Below are positions 31,149 to 42,290 of a stretch of 64,000 bases of DNA, in pieces. This DNA is from Trissonchulus latispiculum (taxonomy: Eukaryota > Nematoda > Enoplea > Enoplida > Ironidae): contig JASAND010004096.1 in NCBI GenBank assembly GCA_030248195.1, forward strand, positions 1 through 64,000, read 5' to 3'. A program made the translations under genes and the position numbers. Under the pieces are notes generated by a model. The model ran no database searches. It was not told the DNA's origin and worked only from the letters and a program-made list of their open reading frames with translations. Positions within the stretch are counted from its first letter, which is position 1. Every line of letters starts with the position of its first letter.

Positions 31149-32964
31149 CTGCAAAACTATTTCTGACAGTCTTAACATATCTCACATATGTCACCGATAC
31201 TGGCTTCTCATATAAACGAGCAAACAAGCTCCTTGAACTTTAGTCCTCACAGATGATTCTACTATAAATGGAGATTTTGATGCAGTGTGCTGTAACACTA
31301 TTAGCGTTGCTAAATGTTCAAAAAAGCAAAGTGAGGTACTTGAGTGGTTGCCAAAGTTAAAACTTTATCTTAGAAATGTTTCTAAATTAACTAACAATAT
31401 AACTGGCTTAAAGCAGTGTGGCAGAAGGAAAATTAAAAAGGCTAAATAAAAATAAAACATTAATAATTTGAAGGATAACGCTCAATGTAAAGTAATATGA
31501 CGTAAGAAAATGCTTGGCTTAACGAAAGCTGAGGAAAGGGCAAAAATGAAAAGTTAAGTCAGTCTTGCTTGAAACTCGGTGCTGAGCGGTGGTGCTCAAA
31601 AGTTGCTCTCTCTGTCTGAAGATTGCAAACAGAAGAAAATTGCAGAAGCAAGACGGCCGAAGGTTGCTCCAGTGAAATAAGAAGATTGCTCAGATTCAGA
31701 AGATTGCTCAATCAAGAAAGGCCTGGAAATCAGATCAGAGGGTAGGAGCGTGGTGCTTAGTTCGTGTATAATTAGTGTGTCAACAGTCGCAGTAACAGTT
31801 AATCATACATTAAAGGAAGTACGTACAGAATTATCAGTAGCGGGCTGAAGAGTAGATATTAAGAAAGTATTAGGTAAAGGAAGTCACGTTACAGCAGTTA
31901 TTTAATACTCCCATTGTACTGCTCTCACTTTTACGTTTAATATTTAAAGGTGATGGCATGCATTTGTGTGTGATTATTGGTTGATTATATTTGTGTATTT
32001 CGCTTATTAAAAATGGGTGAGCTTTCGTTGTCGGTTATCGATGAAGCTAGCAAGATATTTTGGCTATGGCTACGGTGGCTGCTGTGTTGCATATTTGCTA
32101 CTGTGCTGCAACCAATTCCTGTTGTTGCAATCATCTTGATTACTACAGTGCACATTAATTTACTTGCCGACACAAAATTCTGCTCTGGGTAGTTGTTACG
32201 TGCAACTTCGTATAGAATATTTTGCAGGAATGACTGTGTGGTGTGCAACATTTAACAATTCAATGCAGCTCGACACTAGCATCAATACCATTTAATTGCA
32301 GCGGCAATGTTTTTAAATGTAAGCTAATAATTAAAGTTTATACTTGTCAAATTAGTATGTTGGTAACACGAGATAATAGTGATAATTAATGATGATAAAA
32401 TTGGTGAAAAGGATTGAATACATATTTTAAAAGGTCGGTTGAAATGTCAGTTGTGTGTAAAGACTAAATAACAATTGTTTTGAAATTGAACTCAAGGCGA
32501 CAAGACACAAGACATGTTTCTGCTTTAAGTGTTCTGTGCTGTGTCTGAAAATTGATTAAAGCTACGCAAAGCTATGATAGAAGTATGTCAAAGTCACAAA
32601 TAAAATTGCAAATTTAATTAATTATTTCATTTGCAGTGCTGGATCAACCGTCAAACTGTCGTGACTGCGGCGGAAATTGTAAGCTCTGGCTAAAATTATG
32701 GAGATTACCTACTTCATGACACTTTCTAACATTGACGACTTCTAGTCTTATAGGAAAGCTTCCGACAAAGACGTAATATTTAGGAAAATTTTACGTTGCT
32801 CGAAGAATCTAGGCCAACCTTGAAACATTTTCAAAAGGTCCTGAAATATTACAGAGAAAGTTCTTAAAATATATAAAGACAAAAGGTCAACTTTTGAGCA
32901 AACCTTCTGCACTTGCCATGAAATACAATATGATATTTATAGTTTTTTATTTTCACCCATTTAC
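31149..32964. other. Intron, nothing clear
   Basis: A 71-codon plus-strand frame at 31977-32192 has a hydrophobic stretch (LLCCIFATVLQPIPVVAIIL) but no splice or family support. Confidence 0.4.
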
Positions 32965-33101
32965 TTGTCCTCCGTCGTTTCAATCAGTTTCTGCAGTTGA
33001 ACCAGAAAGTTTGGATCATTCGAATTGATTGGAAATTGATCATTGATTGCAGCCACAACATCTGCTGGTAACTGAATTTCTAGGTATCTATCCCAATCAA
33101 T
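32965..33101 (-). CDS. M13 peptidase exon, WDRYL to LQKLI block
   Basis: Acceptor attatag, donor ACAA|gtaaat, 137 bp. It encodes IDWDRYLEIQLPADVVAAIN and FLVQLQKLIETTEDK. This equals the family F-W--YL ... V--P-YL--L--LI--T- block. The split lysine codon is completed by the next exon. Confidence 0.9.
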
Positions 33102-34102
33102 CTATAATCAAATAAAACCGTTTTCAAAACACCATTATATCGTTCATCGAAAGCATTTAGGTAGCAAGCTAGTTACAACTACAATGCTAGGATATGGGAA
33201 TATATCACATAAGCCAAGTATGCTGACCAGGTTTCACTACTGAAGCTTGGTGTTATTGGATAGCCGTCAATTTGTAGTACATTATTTACTTTTTAAATTG
33301 TAGTTGTCAGGTTAACAGGAAAACAGAGTTTGAATATCATATCCTTAATGCAGAATACGTATGTCTTCCCAGCACACTTAAATCGATTTCGTAACGTGAC
33401 AGCGTCACACGTGCTAAAGAAACACGCATTCTATATAAAGATATGAAATTTCGGATGATGATTTCTCAATAGCCTTGTAACTACAAATTAAGATAACTGT
33501 TACGATAGTCAAGTAAACTCAAGCTGGACCAAAAGAGTGAGTTATGTAGAGAGTTCATTACTCAGGTTAATTGATGACAATGTATATATTTTCTAAAAGC
33601 ACAGAAAACAGACATTTCAAAAATATCACAATTATAAAAAATTTATTTATTAAGATTTCAAAAATTAGAAACCGAAATGAAAGGAAATAAGCACTTCGAC
33701 TAGCCACGATCGCAAGCCTTCTAAAAGCAATTTAATTTTTCCATTGCAAAATGTAAAGCATGCCAGTAATTCTAGTTTCAAGTAGAACAATAAACAAATA
33801 AATTGTTAGTACTAGTGGATGGAATAATGTTAGGGAGTCCTTGCTAACTAAAATGTGCTACTTAGTTGGAATCATTAGACCGTTGATTAATCGTCAGCAA
33901 CATGAAATTGTCACGTTCAAGCAGACTGGTTAGGTTTTATTAGCTTCAGGTTTTATAAGCATTTGAATAAATACTTCCACTTTCCACTTACAAACATGTA
34001 AAAATCGTCCTATTGAACGTGATTCAAACATTTCCGAAATGGTAAATGCAAAATAATGATAAAAGTAAAAGTAAAGGAGTTTTCAAAGAATAAAGAACGA
34101 AC

Positions 34103-34189
34103 CCATGAGTTGGCTTTTTTAAAGTCAGCATATGTTTGCAGGTTGTAATGCGCAGTGATATTTTGCCGTTCCACTGGTGTTTCATGAAT
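34103..34189 (-). CDS. M13 peptidase exon, ERQN..AHYN block
   Basis: Acceptor gattcatg is preceded by ctttag; donor TGG|gttcgt. It has 29 codons, phase 0, and encodes IHETPVERQNITAHYNLQTY and a short tail to KANSW. It corresponds to I-x-P-EERRD-x2-x-YN-MTLAEL in the family. NIT is a possible N-glycosylation site. Confidence 0.88.
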
Positions 34190-34877
34190 CTAAAGGTAAT
34201 TATTGAAACTTAAACTAAAATGTTGGTAGCAAATTAGCTCAAACTTATGAAATACGGTTTAGGTATGATTGAAATGCATTCCAGAACATGAATCAAAAAT
34301 CAAATGAACAAAGTTGTGTACACTTTCGATTCATGTCCGTTAATGTGGTGGTTACATTTCAATAATCCAGCTGCAAGATATATTTGTCGCACAGTTGAGC
34401 TGGATTGGGTGGATTTAGCTGTGTGCGCGTCCATTTGGCTAGTCACGTCCAAAATGTTTGCATTGTCAACGGTTGTATTAGGTTACTACATTTATGATTA
34501 TTGCACCCACAGTATGATAAATACTCGCGGGGTACAATTACTGTTCGCGATGGTGCTCACATTTCACCAATTACGTAGCGTGTCCTGGACTAGGAAAAAT
34601 ACAAGTGGTGTTTGTTTAGTCAGCAATTGAGAACATAAACCAGCTTCATTCGAACTGCTAGACTTCAAGAATAATTGTTGTTATTAAAATTCTGTGGTTC
34701 TAACTGTGATAAAGCACTGTTTGAAAATATCATGTCCATTTTTATATCACTATGATCCCAGAAAACAACAACAAGGATAGAAATACGCATAAAATGGATA
34801 AATGCAGGCCCACGTGTACCGGGTGAGAGAGTGGTGACTTGGAGCTAAAGACGGCCCTTTGCAGTGATTTGCCTTAC

Positions 34878-35078
34878 TTCTGCTAGCCTCTTTTCGAATT
34901 CAAAGGCGGCCTGAACTTGTTTCTGAATATCAGCATCATCGACTGATGCCCCGTTATCCTCAGCCAAGAGGCGGACTAAGGTGAGCCACAACTCCAGATA
35001 GGCGTTTTGATAAGGACCGTACAGGTCATCGTTTAAGTAGTAGTCTCTGGCTTGGAGACCCAATGAGCCTTCATCTAT
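34878..35078 (-). CDS. M13 peptidase exon, GLQARDYYL motif
   Basis: Acceptor ctaatttag, donor GAA|gtaagg, 67 codons, phase 0. It encodes IDEGSLGLQARDYYLNDD and a helical part ending AAFEFEKRLAE. It matches the M13 GLPSRDYYL block and the E.F E..LA helix. Confidence 0.94.
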
Positions 35079-36600
35079 CTAAATTAGTTAATTTAGTTAA
35101 ACCAAGCGGACAAAATTATAAGAATATGACAAGCGTCACACTCTATGCAGTCAATTCTATACCTATACTATCGGCGGCCCTCTTCACTAACTGGCCTTTC
35201 TCACACCCCCCCCCCCAACATGGATCAGAGATGAGACCGGGACACTATTTCTCACCAAAATTTGGTGTCTCGGTGACTAAGTCAACCTCTGATCCAGTAA
35301 CCGGTGACCCAAAATTTCTGAAATTTCAAGTTAAGGAAAAATTAATAAACGTTATATCTGAGGTCAGGATGAAAAGTGTTCTTTGGCGCTTTTGGCTTTT
35401 TTTGGCTTCTCAAATTTGTAGTAGGGCAAGACGTGCGACGTTCTTTCAAAGTATTAGCCTGTAAACCAAACGTTGTCTGATTTTTGTACCAGCTTCGAAT
35501 TTGCTCATTTTCACAAATTTTCCAGTTTAAATGGTATATTTTAACGAGTGTAAATATAGTTTAAGTCGGATCATCTGTGGTTGAAAAGTAATTTAAGCTC
35601 AAAGGGAGGGGGGTCATCATGTTGGCATAGGAAACATAGGAAACCGAAAAAGTGGTGATTTTTGCGTGCGCCAGAGAAATCTCGAAACGACAAAAAGGGG
35701 CAGTTTAGCATTCATTTCATATTATAAGCACGATCTCGAAGGGTGATTTGTATTAAAACGGAATTTTAATTTAGGGCTTCAAAATTTTTTAATTAAGTTT
35801 TGAAATCTGAGAACAGGCAAATTTGGCTGTTTTGCACCGACAAAATCGGGGTAAGCAACTTCGACGAAATATTGTGTAAGCTAATTAAAAATGCCACATT
35901 CTCTCTCTACTTCATACAAATCACAGCATATGAGAAAACATGTCTGACAATATAATACCAATTGATCCTAGTTACCTTCCTGTCAAGATTTCTCTGGGGC
36001 AAAAGTCAGAACTTTTAGCTAAATTTGCGAAATTTGGTGTTTTGGCAAATAACATTGAGCTATGGGAAACAGACCTGCAATATGTTAGACAATATATTTG
36101 TGCAAAATTACTGATGACTTCGGGTCAAGTTTGGGCAAAAATGTTTCAGGTTAATACACCCAGTTTGTCGCTGGAGTCAAATACTGTACCTATGAAGGTC
36201 TGACAACCATAATCTGGAAAATAGCGATTTTTCAAGTTTTTCTAAACATGTTAAATTTTATATCAATCGAAAGCTCTCATTGTCGTTGCTTTCAAAGCAC
36301 TGTCTCCATAAGAAGCTACCATAAATTCTTTGTTTGCATCAGTTATCAAATATACAAAGGAATGAAGGTCCATACTCAAGGATGATCAGGTGTAAATTGG
36401 CATCTTTTGCTGCGGCACCGACGTTTTAACTTTTCCAAAATAAGTTGTAATATTAACCATATCTACGATTTTCTACGACGCTTTTACGAAATAACATTTA
36501 CTTTCTTTAGTCGAAGTAACTTTTTCAGCTACGATGTTTAGTACCTGCCTTCCATGATATGCCGCTAGGATAATAAACACTGGTGCGAAATATTAGGGTA
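35079..36600. other. Intron with unassigned open frames
   Basis: A 133-codon plus-strand frame (35063-35464) overlaps the opposite-strand peptidase exon at its start and shows no family. The DNA resembles repeat sequence, but I could not pair it with another copy here. Confidence 0.4.
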
Positions 36601-36602
36601 AC

Positions 36603-38226
36603 ACTAAAGTCTTACCAAAGATAGGACTGAACTGTGAGCACCTATCCTGAGTTAACCTTTGAAAGTAGCCCAGATAAAGTATATATTTTTAGTAACCTCA
36701 GGAGAAGAAGAATCCGGTAAAACCATCATATCCGGTCTATGTACGGTAACCGGATATCAAAACTATAAAACGTTTCAGATTCGGAAAGAGAATGCTTATC
36801 AATTCATGCTCTAGTATATTGGTCCTTGGCACAAGACATATCCAAACATCCGGTTAACATTCGGTCCATGTCCGGAGACCGTATGTCTAGGTCACAGAAA
36901 CTGTACAGCAAGATGGATAGGCCGAACAGTTTCGCTGATTGAATTTTTGGATTACTATGGTCGAAATTAGTCTGTATAGGAAATTTTGTCCTATTTGGAC
37001 CAAAACTGCGTGATCTATGGTCATATCCAGTTCGAAAAAACCGGAAAAATCGATTTTCCGGTCTGCTGCTCGGAATCGCGGACAACAAATGTTCGTTTTT
37101 GGGACAATATTAGGGAGGCTACATTCATTTTACCGGTGTCAAAGTAATCGAATATCCGATCGATTTCTGGTTCTGAGCTTTGAAATTTGTAATTTCATGG
37201 GCTATTGTCTCTGTATCCGGTTGCTCCAGAAGTCAAATTATTTCATTAAAATGATATTTTGTCTATCCCTAACAAGCATCAACTTCCAATTATGTACTTC
37301 ATATCTGCTGTAAATTTTGATACAGTCTTAAAGCGTTTAAAAAGCGTTTAGCGATAGCGTTATAAATAGCGTTTTAAATGCCGATCGCTCGCTTTAAAGG
37401 TAACGTTTTAAAAACGTGCTGATTTTCCTTGCTTTGTCTAATTTTTAAACCGGATAGGAAATTTGATCCAATACGCTTAGCTTTGTCGCACGCAATATAA
37501 CTTATTTTTGTACCATACTTAAAACGCAATCATTCAAAAATTACACAGATATGAAGTAATTTGAGTTTGATGCTTGCTAGGGATTGACAAATGTCATTTT
37601 AATGAAATAATTTGATTTCCGGACCAACCGGATACTGAGATAATAGCCCTAGAAGTTTCAAATTTCAAAGCTCAGAACCGGAAATTGATCGGATATTCGA
37701 TTACTTTAACACCGGTAAAATGAAAGTAGCCTCCCAACTACTCATTGTGCCTAACGCACATTTTTATCCGCGATTGTGCGCACCAGACCGGAAAAACCAG
37801 ATATGACCATAGATCACGCAGTTTTGGTCCAAATCGTACAAAATTTCCAATACAGACTAATTTCGACCCGAGGAATCCAAATTTAATCAACGAAACTGTA
37901 CGACCTACCCATCTTCCTGTACAGGTTTTGTGACCTAGACATCCGGTACCGGACATGGACTGGATGTGACCGGATGTATGAAAATCTCCTGGGCCAAGGA
38001 CCAATAAACTAGAGCATGAATAAATTAGCATTCTTTTTCCGAATCTGTCGAATCGAATTCTTTATCGATTTGGTACGAGGTTACCAGGTATGATGGTTTT
38101 ACCGGAATCTCCTCGTCTTGAGGGTTCTAAAAATTTCTACTTTATATGGACTACCTTCAAAGATTAACTCAGGACAGGGCAGGCGTTCACAGTTCGGTTC
38201 CAAGATTTTTTGGTCAGACTTTAGTT
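36603..38226. mobile_element. 1.6-kb foldback element (same family as 12.6 kb)
   Basis: The arms at about 36603-37310 and 37565-38226 are inverted copies. From outside inward both read actaaagtct.accaaa, ctgaactgtgagc, gagttaacctttgaa, then tttttagtaacctcagga and CCGG-rich DNA. The centre (~37320-37560) has repeated aaagcgttta / gcgttttaaa motifs. The ends match the 12.6-kb foldback (gaccaaaaaat, taacctttg, tatatttttaga, cctcagga). It lies in the intron between M13 exons 35078 and 38445. Confidence 0.9.
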
Positions 38227-38444
38227 TCTGCTTATGCATGAAGATTGAATCAGTAACTGTTTGTGCTGCTAATTTCTATCACGGTATAGCGAGTCCCATT
38301 GTCTGCTACAATTTTTAGGGAAAACGTAGATTCAAGTGAATGAAATGGTAGCCGAAAGGAAACTTGACAGTAAACGTAGGTAATAAAACATTATTTATTT
38401 TGACAAGTTTCCTCTGTACAATTAGAACTTTATATTCAATAAAC

Positions 38445-38656
38445 CTGCAAAACTGGACGACTTGAATTGCCGTCATCTTCTCCGGGGCCAATACTAAACA
38501 GTTCATGCAGCCCATCTCTCGCCAGGTTTGCCAGTAAATCAATTAATGATGGAACATTCGGAGAATCTACAGTCCACTCTGGATGCAACATGGGAATGCC
38601 ACCGAGCCTTTCCATATACTCCCACACTGGCTTGCTTCCATATTTTTCATCAGCTT
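38445..38656 (-). CDS. M13 peptidase exon, LGG and FSIGPGEDDGNSSR block
   Basis: Acceptor ccattctag, donor CAG|gtttat, 212 bp. It encodes EYMERLGGIPML, then LLANLARDGLHELFSIGPGE, then DDGNSSRPVLQ. This equals the family block L-x-LGGWP...G...LF.....DD.NSS...L. The NSS is a likely N-glycosylation site. Confidence 0.93.
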
Positions 38657-38661
38657 CTAGA

Positions 38662-38690
38662 ATGGTAATATCAAGAGTACATAATAACTA
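38662..38690. repeat. Isolated end of the (TA)n-associated foldback family
   Basis: atatcaagagtacataata matches the left end of the 40.9-kb foldback. It lies just upstream of the acceptor of the 38445-38656 exon. Confidence 0.6.
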
Positions 38691-38699
38691 AGCGTGTGA

Positions 38700-39930
38700 C
38701 CTGCACAATAACGGCTGATCCCTCCACAACTGAGTAGTGCACTTCAAAGAAACTTGCACGCTACGTTTCCACTAGCTTTCCAATTAGCCATAAACCATGC
38801 CATAAATTTGTTGCAGCAACATGACGCATTTATTAATTTACGTTTACGGAATTAATTGAATTATGTAATTTATGTCAGAATACTTGTTAAATCCAAGTGC
38901 GCTGGGCATACTCGTTCCCTGCAGTCGGATTTTAACAAGAATATATCCGTGTCTTAGTGCACGTTTGTCCGTGCTACAGCCTATATATGCATAATTACCC
39001 AAACAAGAAGAAGTTTAGGCAGTGGTATTCATAGATTTTACTTTTGCGCAAATTGGTTGTCGCAAACTGCAGCCTGTCCTTCAAACTGATACTTAAAAGT
39101 TTTATTTTTAAATTTAATTTCAATTATTTATTTTATTTCCGTGAACTTAAACAAATAAGCTCAGATATGTTAGGATGTGCTTGAATATACAGCAATAGAT
39201 CTGTTAAAGCGCTGAATGTTTGAGCATTCAAATTTCCAATCTTGAAGGATTGACAAAAATAACAAAACAATTACCAGTTTTGCTGAAGGACTGGTGCCTC
39301 AAAATTTAAAAGACGCTGGACACGAGTCTGAAACTTATCAATACAGCCTTTTGTGACATCTGAATTGCCTAGGGAAGTCAGCTTCACACACCAACTATTA
39401 TAAGCTAAAAAGCTTCACCAAAATAGATTTCAGCTGTGCGTACAGCTTTCTTGACCAACATCCAGGCGAATCTGGCAACAAACGTTCAATTTTCAAATAC
39501 TTTGTGTAAAATATATGGTAGATCAAATAATTTAAATTTTTTTTTAAATAATAACTGTTCAATTCGACATTTATAAAGACATTTGTTTACTTTATATGAC
39601 TATTTTATGTTTTATAGTTTATATATAGTTTAGTGTATGTGTGATAGACCAAGTTGTTTTGAGTGAGGCTACAGCTTTAGAGTCTTTACAGCGTTCGATA
39701 TGCACACTGTAGTGTCGTCATGCAATTTATGTGTATTACACAAAAACTCTTCCGAGTCTCTTTTTAGTTGCAAAACTGGTACTTGTTAAAAAGAGAATTG
39801 AGCTGCACTTGCACACAAAATGACGTCCTAACTCCAAGCGATGACGGTTCAAGATTGACGTCTCTAAAGAAATCACCACATACAGGTTTACTCTTGGCAA
39901 ACTGCTGGCATGATTTGTTGTCACTGCTAT
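38700..39930. other. Intron, nothing recognised
   Basis: AT-rich peptidase intron. I saw no coding signal, and no repeats before the palindrome at 39935. Confidence 0.4.
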
Positions 39931-39934
39931 ATAG

Positions 39935-40102
39935 GTTACGTGCAATATTGAAAAGCGTGCAATTTTGAAATTGCACGATGTTTCCGTGCAATATTGAAAA
40001 GCGTGCAATTTTAAAATTGCACGATAAGACCATGCAATTTCAAAATTGCACGGAACCATCGTGCAAATTCAAAATTGCACGCTTTTCAATATTGCGCGTA
40101 AC
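39935..40102. repeat. 168-bp nested palindrome of GTGCAATTTT units
   Basis: The ends gttacgtgcaatattgaaaa and ttttcaatattgcgcgtaac pair. Inside are at least four further near-perfect palindromes: gtgcaattttgaaattgcac, gtgcaattttaaaattgcac, tgcaatttcaaaattgca and gtgcaaattcaaaattgcac. Flanks actgctatata and aactgcgatata might be a diverged target duplication. It sits 52 bp from the M13 exon at 40154. Confidence 0.92.
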
Positions 40103-40153
40103 ATAACTGCGATATACAATTTTTGACTGCTTAATAGATTCACGTCAAAATAC

Positions 40154-40339
40154 CTAATTTATCCACTTGCAGCACAGCTTCGTGCTTTACACAATCTGCT
40201 GAATTAACAAAAGTAAAGCTTTCTAGAAATTTAGCAATAGATCCTTTAAGCCACGCACCTATATCCATGCAATGTCGATATATGCTCTTGACAACATTTT
40301 CGGACACTGTTTCAGCTTTCTCAGGGTCTTCCAGCACAA
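40154..40339 (-). CDS. M13 peptidase exon, YRHCMD motif
   Basis: Acceptor atatttcag, donor TTAG|gtattt, 186 bp, phase 1 to 1. It encodes VLEDPEKAETVSENVVKSIY followed by RHCMD, matching the M13 LLE-P...K...LY-SCMD block, and ends ADCVKHEAVLQVDKL. The partner cysteine spacing is normal for the family. Confidence 0.9.
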
Positions 40340-40407
40340 CTGAAATATTTAAAATATTAATATACCCGATAAATAGGCTAACATACGTTAAAGTAGAATA
40401 AAGGTTA

Positions 40408-40799
40408 GGAACTTTCTCAAATTAAAAGCTGTAATGAAACGCATTTTTCAAACAAATATGCGATTTCTAAATCAAATAATGCGATAGCTAAAAGCGCATT
40501 TTCAAAACAAACAACACTCTTGATGTCTAATGCCTAATGTGTTTTTGTAGCAGTTTTTAAACTAAGCTTCTTACAAAGCCTACGTTTCTAGCAGGAGTTG
40601 CAAAAGTTTTTAGCTGACTTATTGAGAGCAGCTCAGCTGTGGTGTACAAAAAAGCGTGTTACTTTACACAGCGTTAAATTTTGCAGTCAAAACACAGAAA
40701 AAACAAAACGTATTATGCGATCAGCTAAATCGCATTTTTGTTAAGAAAATATGCGCTTTGTAAAAATCGCATAATATGTTAGCAATTTGAGACAGTTCC
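40408..40799. mobile_element. MITE with TTA target duplication (Harbinger-like)
   Basis: GGAACTTTCTCAAATT at the left pairs with AATTTGAGACAGTTCC at the right, and TTA flanks both ends (40405-40407 and 40800-40802). The 392-bp interior is built of inverted atgcgat/gcgcat motifs. A TTA duplication suggests the PIF/Harbinger superfamily. Confidence 0.75.
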
Positions 40800-40847
40800 T
40801 TAGCACTTCATTAACCGAGTCGTTTAGTAACATAGTATACGTGTTGG

Positions 40848-40850
<3 letters not shown>

Positions 40851-40894
<44 letters not shown>
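40851..40894. repeat. (TA)n microsatellite
   Basis: About 22 uninterrupted TA units abut the left end of the foldback at 40895. Confidence 0.95.
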
Positions 40895-40897
<3 letters not shown>

Positions 40898-41566
40898 AGA
40901 GTACATAATATAAGAGTAAGAAGCTCTTACACTAGCATGTACAAATCATACTAAGTATGCTCGGTGCGTTATTCGGGACCCCCCCCCCCAAGTCTCCTGG
41001 GGGGGGGGGTCGCATATATCACTAATTACACGCTTTCATATAATTGTATGTCTGCTCGCTGATTCACCCGTTAACCTAACGCTTACTGTAGGTAATTTAT
41101 TAGTAATTTTAATTAATTAATTATAACTTTAATTAGGTTAATGCAATTAAGAAACTAATTCGACAACTATGTAGCATTTTCTCTGCTCTTTTCAACGATA
41201 TAAAAATTGTTGCATATTACATTCCTTCGAATTTTCGTATTATGCAACAATTTTTATATCGTTGAAAAGAGCAAAAAAATGCGACAAGGTTGTCGAATTA
41301 GTTTTTTAATTGCATTACGCTAATTAAGGTTATAATTAATTAATTAAAATAACTAATACATTACCTACAGTAAGCGTTACGCTAATGGGCAAATCAGCGA
41401 GCACACCTACGCTTATATGAAAGCGTGTAATTAGTGCTAAGTGGGACCTCCCCCCCGAGACTTTCGGGGGGGGGGGGGGGGTCCCGACTTAACGCACCGA
41501 GCATACCTAGCATGATTTGTACATGCAAGTGTAAAGAGTTTCTTACTCTTATATTATGTACTCTTG
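40895..41566. mobile_element. Foldback element abutting (TA)n
   Basis: tcaagagtacataatataag at the left pairs with the right end (...cttatattatgtactctt). Arms of ~320 bp are inverted copies around a centre near 41226, including ctcttttcaacgatataaaa and its partner, and G/C-runs near 40981 and 41450. ttggttatat occurs just left of the (TA)n and at 41566-41576, perhaps a target duplication that includes the TA run. Confidence 0.88.
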
Positions 41567-41684
41567 GTTATATTACATCTTTTGCACTATACTAGACAGA
41601 AGGCCATACTATTTTTATATCATTAAACTGGTGATGATGCTAGTTAACTTGTAGCCTGAAAACTCAATATATTATTAAAACCAG

Positions 41685-41877
41685 AATTCTAAACTTTGTC
41701 TTTGTTGGGATATGTGGGCCGCGTGACATCCATGCCAAATCAAAAGCGCTGGAAACAGATGTCAATGTCATCAGACGCCTCCTAACTGAAGACGATCTAA
41801 CTAACGATCTCGTGCCTCTAACTTTACTTTGCCTTGGTACTTTCCTGTGTAGTGATGCAGTTGCCAAACCCAAAAAG
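41685..41877 (+). CDS. Coding-like open frame, plus strand, unidentified
   Basis: Inside a peptidase intron but on the opposite strand, a frame of about 63 codons ends at a good donor, AAAAAG|gtaggt. It reads FVGICGPRDIHAKSKALE, TDVNVIRRLLTEDDLTNDLV and LTLLCLGTFLCSDAVAKPKK. The composition is protein-like and helical. The acceptor (aaaaccag at 41677-41684) is weak and no family is recognised. Confidence 0.35.
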
Positions 41878-42048
41878 GTAGGTTTCAGCCGGGCATGATT
41901 AAAATTTTCTCTTTTGATTTAGATCATGCTTGCATTCATTCACCCCTTATAAATAACCACTCAAATAAGTTGTAATTTACAATAGTGGTATTTTATTTTA
42001 CTAATGTAGTTCACCATGTAAGTATTAAAAAACCCTCGCAGTCTTAAC

Positions 42049-42210
42049 CTCTTAGTTGTCTTTGTGTAGTCGCCAGCATTTCAGTCGTAGTTGAAAGGTA
42101 ACCTAAATCATCGGGTATATCGTTGTCAGCTAGAAAGCGGCCGCAGGCGTACTCGTAAAAGTCCTGACATGGGTCGGCTGAACGATTCATGCGTCGAAGA
42201 AAGTCGTATG
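42049..42210 (-). CDS. M13 peptidase exon, SADPCQDFYEYACG motif
   Basis: Acceptor cttttttttcag-type tract, donor AGAG|gttaag, 162 bp. It encodes YDFLRRMNRSADPCQDFYEY followed by ACGRFLADNDIPDD. The family consensus is S-DPC-DF-YACGGW, so here GRF replaces GGW. Both cysteines are kept. The exon starts the lumenal/extracellular domain. Confidence 0.93.
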
Positions 42211-42258
42211 CTGAAAAAAAGAAAATGTTTGCACTACGTTTGTGGACCACACATTTAC

Positions 42259-42290
42259 TTGCATTGCAGTCTGTAAACACCAACTTTGGC
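42259..42290 (-). CDS. M13 peptidase, end of the upstream exon
   Basis: Before a donor (GCAA|gtaaatg) the minus strand reads ...VFTDCNA, fitting the M13 pattern C-x-T-x2-C-x3-A just before the first long motif. It joins in phase with the next exon. The 5' limit of this exon is uncertain; a tttacag just upstream might even make it a 12-bp microexon. Confidence 0.45.

Larger units (their letters stand above)
26642..42290 (-). other. M13-family (neprilysin-like) zinc metallopeptidase gene, N-terminal half
   Basis: Exons in order of transcription are: about 42290-42259, 42210-42049, 40339-40154, 38656-38445, 35078-34878, 34189-34103, 33101-32965, 31148-31067, 29526-29389, 27846-27748, 26719-26642. 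Every junction has GT-AG sites and matching phase, and the joined frame is open for about 400 codons. The order of motifs follows the M13 N-terminal domain from ADPCxDFYxYACG through PRWKRC and WMD to IGYxD. M13 enzymes are normally type II membrane or secreted ectopeptidases of about 700-770 residues that trim peptides. The signal anchor and the catalytic C-terminal domain (NAYY, HExxH, ENxxD) were not located. Either a very long intron carries the gene beyond the window, or it is truncated. Introns hold many elements, several with palindromic structure. Confidence 0.9.

Noticed and set aside
41664..41873. Minus-strand frame as a missing M13 exon
   Set aside because: The exons on either side join in phase without it, and its translation is an Arg/Ser-rich shadow of the better plus-strand frame.
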